NCBI GenBank assembly: GCA_023423275.1 | Contig: JAFAFW010000054.1 | Location: 20,242 to 84,241 of the forward strand | Length of the DNA: 64,000 nucleotides | Reading direction: 5' to 3' | DNA from: Pseudomonadota bacterium | Lineage (GTDB): Bacteria; Pseudomonadota; Alphaproteobacteria; Rhizobiales; Hyphomicrobiaceae | Shown: piece after piece, positions 56,268 through 64,000 of the stretch | Layout: the number at the start of each line of letters is the position of its first letter | Position numbering within the stretch: position 1 is the first letter of the stretch | Notes under the pieces: generated by a model | The model's input: the letters and a program-made list of their open reading frames with translations, nothing else | What the model was told of the DNA's origin: nothing | Database searches by the model: none | Program-made: the position numbers and the translations under genes

Positions 56268-56304
56268 ATTAAAAAGGTTCCCGGGGGACAACTCCCCGGG
56301 AACC
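56268..56304 (-). terminator. Intrinsic terminator downstream of the secreted-protein gene
   Basis: Read on the minus strand, an 11-bp stem GGTTCCCGGGG/CCCCGGGAACC (arms 56294-56304 and 56276-56286, loop 7) is followed by TTTTTAATT. It lies 101 bases beyond the stop of the 56406-56960 gene and upstream of the hydrolase gene. Confidence 0.8.
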
Positions 56305-56405
56305 ACATCACCGTTCTGGAAGATCTGGGCGGAGAGCCTGCAGAATATTGCTGCAGCTCCCGCGCTCTCCAATCACTCTATGCTTCGGAAGGGCGCATGA
56401 CACCC

Positions 56406-56960
56406 CTAGTATGTCTGATAGGGCCCCCGCCGCCGCCAGGCATACGAGTCTCCGTGAGCATCAAGTGGCCTTGCCCTGACGACCTCACCAGTACAGCGAT
56501 TGACTTTCAGCCGATAGAACTCGCCATTCGGCCGGCGCGCGGTGACGAGGGCTGAGCGGCCACGAAGCTCGGCATCGTGGAAGCCACTCCAGCCGTCACG
56601 AATCAGCTCCCGCCGGATCTCGCCGCCCGGCACGCACCCCGGACGCTCATATCCACTCCAGGCATATTCCCCCTGGAAGCGCGGCGGGTTCATCGGCCGC
56701 AAATACTCCCCACGATCGTAACGTTCGACGTAACGGGGCTGATCATCATACCCGTTGTCGTCGTCATCCTCTTCGACATAGGCCTGCTTGTTGGCGTAAG
56801 GGGGATAGCGATCGTCGTAACGCGCCGGCGGCTGCCGATAAATATCGCTGTAGCGCGGATCTCCATCGGGAGGCCCGCCATACAAATCAGCCGCTGACGA
56901 AACTGATGCACCTGTAAGCTGCAACGCGGCAACCAGTACGGCCGCTAAACGCACAGACAT
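56406..56960 (-). CDS. Secreted protein of unknown function, acid/Tyr-rich linker
   Basis: A 184-residue protein with a clear signal peptide (MSVRLAAVLVAALQLTGASV, cleavage near SSAADLY). Residues 25-90 are rich in Pro, Tyr, Asp and Arg (YDDRYPP, EEDDDDNGYDD). A C-terminal part with two Cys (PGCVPGGEIRRELIRDGWSG and YRLKVNRCTGEVVRARPL) resembles short periplasmic proteins common in Hyphomicrobiales. I do not recognise a function; the C-terminal segment may be a PepSY-like or small beta domain, which is only a guess. Single gene with its own terminator. Confidence 0.65.
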   Translation of the reverse strand: MSVRLAAVLVAALQLTGASVSSAADLYGGPPDGDPRYSDIYRQPPARYDDRYPPYANKQAYVEEDDDDNGYDDQPRYVERYDRGEYLRPMNPPRFQGEYAWSGYERPGCVPGGEIRRELIRDGWSGFHDAELRGRSALVTARRPNGEFYRLKVNRCTGEVVRARPLDAHGDSYAWRRRGPYQTY

Positions 56961-57111
56961 GGTCGGAACCTCCGGAAATCCTCAGTGGTGCTCCCACGGC
57001 GTCAACATCGAGTCCTGAACATGAACGGCACATGAAGGGTTCCGGCCGGCAGTTGACTTGCAAAGGAAAATACCGGTCCAGGACTTTCGTGCCACACGGC
57101 TTACCGCCCCT

Positions 57112-57139
57112 CTTGAAAGACGTTTCGGCCGCACCAAAT
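57112..57139 (+). promoter_or_regulatory. Candidate sigma-32 (heat-shock) promoter of hsp20
   Basis: CTTGAAA (57112-57118), 15-base spacer, CCAAAT (57134-57139). It matches the RpoH -35 well and the -10 moderately. It would give an untranslated leader of about 95 bases. Confidence 0.5.
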
Positions 57140-57189
57140 CACTGAGCGTGCGCAGGGCTCATCAGGAGGTTGCGCACTGTATGAGAGTA

Positions 57190-57242
57190 GCCTGGGCCCA
57201 TTCGGGGCAGGCATGACACAGTCGCTTTTCAGGAGGACCGTG
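57190..57242 (+). promoter_or_regulatory. ROSE-like RNA thermometer in the hsp20 leader
   Basis: Two hairpins can form. The first (57190-57212) pairs GCCTG with CAGGC. The second (57217-57242) pairs CAC/GTG and GTC/GAC around the ribosome site and ends exactly at the ATG. It faces TCGCT (57222-57226) with AGGA (57231-57234), which matches the UYGCU/AGGA pairing typical of ROSE elements in rhizobial small-heat-shock genes. Melting at high temperature would free the Shine-Dalgarno sequence. Confidence 0.6.
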
Positions 57243-57698
57243 ATGCGACACTTCGATCTTTCCCCCCTTTATCGTTCGACCATCGGCTTCGACCGCCTCG
57301 CCCAGCTTCTGGACGGCGTCAGCGGCGTTGACAACGAGGCGACGACCTATCCGCCCTATAACATCGAGCGGACGGGGGATAATGAGTACCGGATCACCAT
57401 GGCGGTGGCCGGCTTCAGTTCCGATGAAATCCGTATCGAGGTCAAAGAGTCGACCCTGTCGGTGCGCGGCGAGAAGAAGCCTGAGGATAAGGAGCGTCAG
57501 TTCCTGCACCGCGGCATCGCGCAGCGCAGCTTCGAGCGCCGCTTCCAGCTCGCAGACCATGTTGAAGTGACGGGCGCCGACATCAAGGACGGCCTGCTGC
57601 ACATCGATCTGGTTCGCAACCTACCGGAGCGTATGAAGCCGCGCACGATTGCGATCGGCAATGGCAAAGCGCAAATCGAGGCGCAAGCCCAGGCCTGA
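57243..57698 (+). CDS. hsp20: Small heat-shock protein, Hsp20/alpha-crystallin family
   Basis: A 151-residue Hsp20. The N-terminal arm has DLSPLYRSTIGFDRLAQLLD; the alpha-crystallin domain (about 38-125) has NEYRITMAVAGFSSDEIRIE, LSVRGEKKPED, FERRFQLADHVEVTGADIKD and the C-terminal IAIGNG, the tail I-x-I-type motif. It resembles IbpA and rhizobial class A sHsps, which hold unfolded proteins for ClpB/DnaK. AGGAGG lies 6 bases before the ATG at 57243, inside the hairpin. A longer start at 57213 would include the leader and is rejected. Confidence 0.92.
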   Translation: MRHFDLSPLYRSTIGFDRLAQLLDGVSGVDNEATTYPPYNIERTGDNEYRITMAVAGFSSDEIRIEVKESTLSVRGEKKPEDKERQFLHRGIAQRSFERRFQLADHVEVTGADIKDGLLHIDLVRNLPERMKPRTIAIGNGKAQIEAQAQA

Positions 57699-57720
57699 CC
57701 GAGTCTAGCGAAACAGCCTA

Positions 57721-57747
57721 TCGGGTCGCTCGCAAAGAGCGGCCCGA
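57721..57747 (+). terminator. Hairpin after hsp20
   Basis: TCGGGTCGCTC (57721-57731) pairs with GAGCGGCCCGA (57737-57747), one G-T pair, 5-base loop, 23 bases after the stop. No T-run; probable terminator or mRNA stabiliser. Confidence 0.55.
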
Positions 57748-57813
57748 CCGGATGATCATGCGCGCGTGAAGCGGTGCCCATCATCTTAGACATCTTAGAC
57801 ATCGCTTTTCGCG

Positions 57814-58521
57814 TTACACCGAACGCGTGATTCCGCCGTCAACGCGAATGTTCTGGCCCGTGATGTAAGCAGCCCCAGGCGAGGCCAGGAAGGCAACCGT
57901 CGCTGCGATCTCCTCGCCGCTCTTGCCGTAGCGTCCCATAGGAATCCGCTCCCGAATTCCAGGCTTCTCAGGAAGGCTGTCGATGAAACCGGGGAGCACG
58001 TTGTTCATCCGCACCTGATCGGCCGCGTACTTGTCGGCAAACAACTTCGTGTACGCAGCAAGCCCCGCACGGAACACGCCGGATGTCGGAAACGCCGGAT
58101 CCGGCTCGAACACCGCGAACGTCGAGATGTTGATGATCGTCCCGCCCTTCTGCGCGACCATGATCGGTGCAATAAGGCGTGTCGGACGGATGACATTCAT
58201 AAGGTACGTGTCGAGGCCCTTGTGCCAGTCTTCATCCGTCAGATCGAGAATGGGTCCGCGCGGCCCGTGACCACCGCTGTTGACCAGGACGTCAATGCGC
58301 CCCCACCGGTTCATGGTCTGGTCGACCAGGCTCTTCAGATCATCGTTCGACTGGTTCGACCCCGTAACCCCGATACCGCCGAGTTGCTTAGCCAGCGCTT
58401 CGCCCTTGCCGGATGAAGACAGGATCGCAATCCTGAAGCCGTCAGCCGCGAGACGGCGCGCGGCATCAGCGCCCATCCCGCTTCCGCCCGCCGTGACGAC
58501 CGCAACCTTTTCTGCAGACAT
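57814..58521 (-). CDS. Short-chain dehydrogenase/reductase-like protein lacking the catalytic Tyr-Lys
   Basis: A 235-residue SDR-fold protein. The cofactor loop is VVTAGGSGMGADAARRLA (TGxxxGxG form), and LVNSGGHG takes the place of NNAG. The catalytic YxxxK is missing: counted 13 residues after the Ser/Thr of INIST, the site reads SGVFR (SxxxR). So normal reductase activity is doubtful; it may bind a nucleotide as a regulator or catalyse different chemistry. The C-terminal GQNIRVDGGITRSV is as in other SDRs. Single gene on the minus strand, divergent from gltB. Confidence 0.82.
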   Translation of the reverse strand: MSAEKVAVVTAGGSGMGADAARRLAADGFRIAILSSSGKGEALAKQLGGIGVTGSNQSNDDLKSLVDQTMNRWGRIDVLVNSGGHGPRGPILDLTDEDWHKGLDTYLMNVIRPTRLIAPIMVAQKGGTIINISTFAVFEPDPAFPTSGVFRAGLAAYTKLFADKYAADQVRMNNVLPGFIDSLPEKPGIRERIPMGRYGKSGEEIAATVAFLASPGAAYITGQNIRVDGGITRSV

Positions 58522-58957
58522 CTCATTTCCTCACTGTTTTCAAGGGCGAAGCCCCCTCTGCCGCCGCAGCTTTCGCGCGGGCTTGAAACTTCATACATTG
58601 GATACTTGTGTCGCAGGCTTAAATCTGCTTATTCTAACAAGAAAGGTCAGCACTCCTGTCCTTTATTTGGGAGCGCGCTTCGACCGCGACGAGGGCGACT
58701 GTGCTAGCGGCTTGGTCCGATCAGCTTGATGACATGACGCTGCCCGCCCACCGGGCGGTGTGCGCTGTCACGGGCCGAAAACGGCCTCCATCGCCGACGG
58801 CTGCCCGAAAACGGCGCACGTCCGCTAATTTGGCCTGAACAGGCCAAAGGCGCGCAATAAACGGAACCTCAGAAGTTCCGTGCGATAGCCAAGAAGTCAC
58901 ACCGCATCTTCTCGATTATAATTCTGAGACCGGAAGCATCCGGACTAGAGGCCAGAC
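58522..58957 (+). other. gltB upstream region with several hairpins
   Basis: 436 bases between the divergent SDR gene and gltB. Near gltB it contains the perfect inverted repeat TTTGGCCTG/CAGGCCAAA (58829-58848) and CGGAAC/GTTCCG (58862-58880), and weaker GGCCGAAAACGGCC further upstream. These could fold in a long gltB leader mRNA or bind a regulator. I see no sigma-54 promoter signature. A promoter near 58605-58640 (A+T-rich) is likely. Confidence 0.4.
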
Positions 58958-63688
<4,731 letters not shown>

Positions 63689-63703
63689 GTAAAGGCAATC
63701 ACG

Positions 63704-63723
63704 CCTTCGGCCTGCGCCGAAGG
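63704..63723 (+). terminator. Hairpin between gltB and gltD
   Basis: CCTTCGGC (63704-63711) pairs perfectly with GCCGAAGG (63716-63723) with a 4-base loop. No T-run. It may partly terminate or protect the gltB mRNA, giving different GltB and GltD levels. Confidence 0.5.
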
Positions 63724-63780
63724 AAGCTGGAACTGGCGGGCCAAGAGACTGGCACCGTGACGGGCGGAAGAGTAGCGGCA

Positions 63781-64000
63781 ATGGGCAAGATCACCGGTTT
63801 CCTCGAATTCGAGCGGGTCGAACGCAAGTACCGGCCCGTCGAAGAGCGCGTCAAGCACTGGCAGGAATTCGTCGTTCCGCTGACGGAGGCGGAGACCAAG
63901 ACGCAGGCTTCCCGCTGCATGGACTGCGGGATTCCCTACTGTCACAACGGCTGTCCGGTGAACAACCAGATCCCCGACTGGAACGATCTGGTGTTTCACA
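63781..64000 (+). CDS. gltD: Glutamate synthase (NADPH) small subunit, N-terminal part (cut by window edge)
   Basis: The first 73 residues are present. They begin MGKITGFLEFERVERKYRPV and contain the 4Fe-4S cysteine pattern RCMDCGIPYCHNGCPVNN, diagnostic of GltD. This subunit takes electrons from NADPH via FAD and passes them through two 4Fe-4S clusters to GltB. ATG 63781; the ribosome site upstream is weak (GGGCGGAAGAG). Ends outside the window. Confidence 0.93.
   Translation, partial: MGKITGFLEFERVERKYRPVEERVKHWQEFVVPLTEAETKTQASRCMDCGIPYCHNGCPVNNQIPDWNDLVFH

Noticed and set aside
57775..57800. Tandem CTTAGACAT repeat after hsp20
   Set aside because: Only two short units; too small to support a repeat element or site.

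Overview
The window reads as one stretch of a G+C-rich alphaproteobacterial chromosome, most likely from the order Hyphomicrobiales (Rhizobiales). The pointers are a CpdR cell-cycle response regulator, nrdB and gltBD of alphaproteobacterial type, an Rrf2/heme oxygenase/TonB heme locus, many TRAP and peptide-type ABC importers with CoA-thioester enzymes, and three tandem small-RNA-like units with anti-Shine-Dalgarno (CCUCC) motifs. Genus assignment is not possible by eye. No insertion sequence, prophage, CRISPR array, rRNA or tRNA was recognised.

Layout. 1-118 is the end of nrdB. 128-2485 (-) encodes a type-1 periplasmic-binding domain fused to a pentameric ligand-gated ion channel. 2740-8782 holds a TRAP importer with a family-I CoA-transferase, facing a MaoC hydratase and a TetR regulator. 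8822-16325 (-) is a catabolic operon whose gene set matches the itaconate-degradation (rip/ict-ich-ccl) cluster of Pseudomonas, extended by a cytosolic BisC-type molybdoenzyme. 16593-25299 contains a 3-mercaptopyruvate sulfurtransferase, a cystathionine beta-lyase, a LacI-type regulator, a peptide-type ABC importer without a binding protein, and an Old Yellow Enzyme. Copies of one palindrome (consensus TGAAACGTTTCA) lie upstream of all these units, so I infer a single LacI regulon.

25536-34995 (-) is a second complete peptide-type ABC importer transcribed behind hyuA/hyuB (hydantoinase/5-oxoprolinase). 35416-40334 holds a flavoprotein and two carboxymuconolactone-decarboxylase-like proteins, divergent from an Lrp/AsnC regulator and a class V PLP enzyme. 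40372-44653 (-) is a heme/iron locus: tonB, exbD, exbB, an unusual Rrf2 regulator, ybaN and heme oxygenase. 45033-51476 has a methyltransferase, a type I secretion pair and its probable cargo, an animal-type heme peroxidase with RTX repeats.

52025-64000 is more housekeeping: cpdR, an N-formylglutamate amidohydrolase-like gene, the three tandem small RNAs, hisN, a lipase-like hydrolase, a secreted protein, hsp20 with a ROSE-like RNA thermometer, an SDR without its catalytic Tyr/Lys, and gltB-gltD (gltD cut by the window edge). All promoter, operator, small-RNA and hairpin calls rest on visual pattern matching and pairing by hand, without alignment or folding software.
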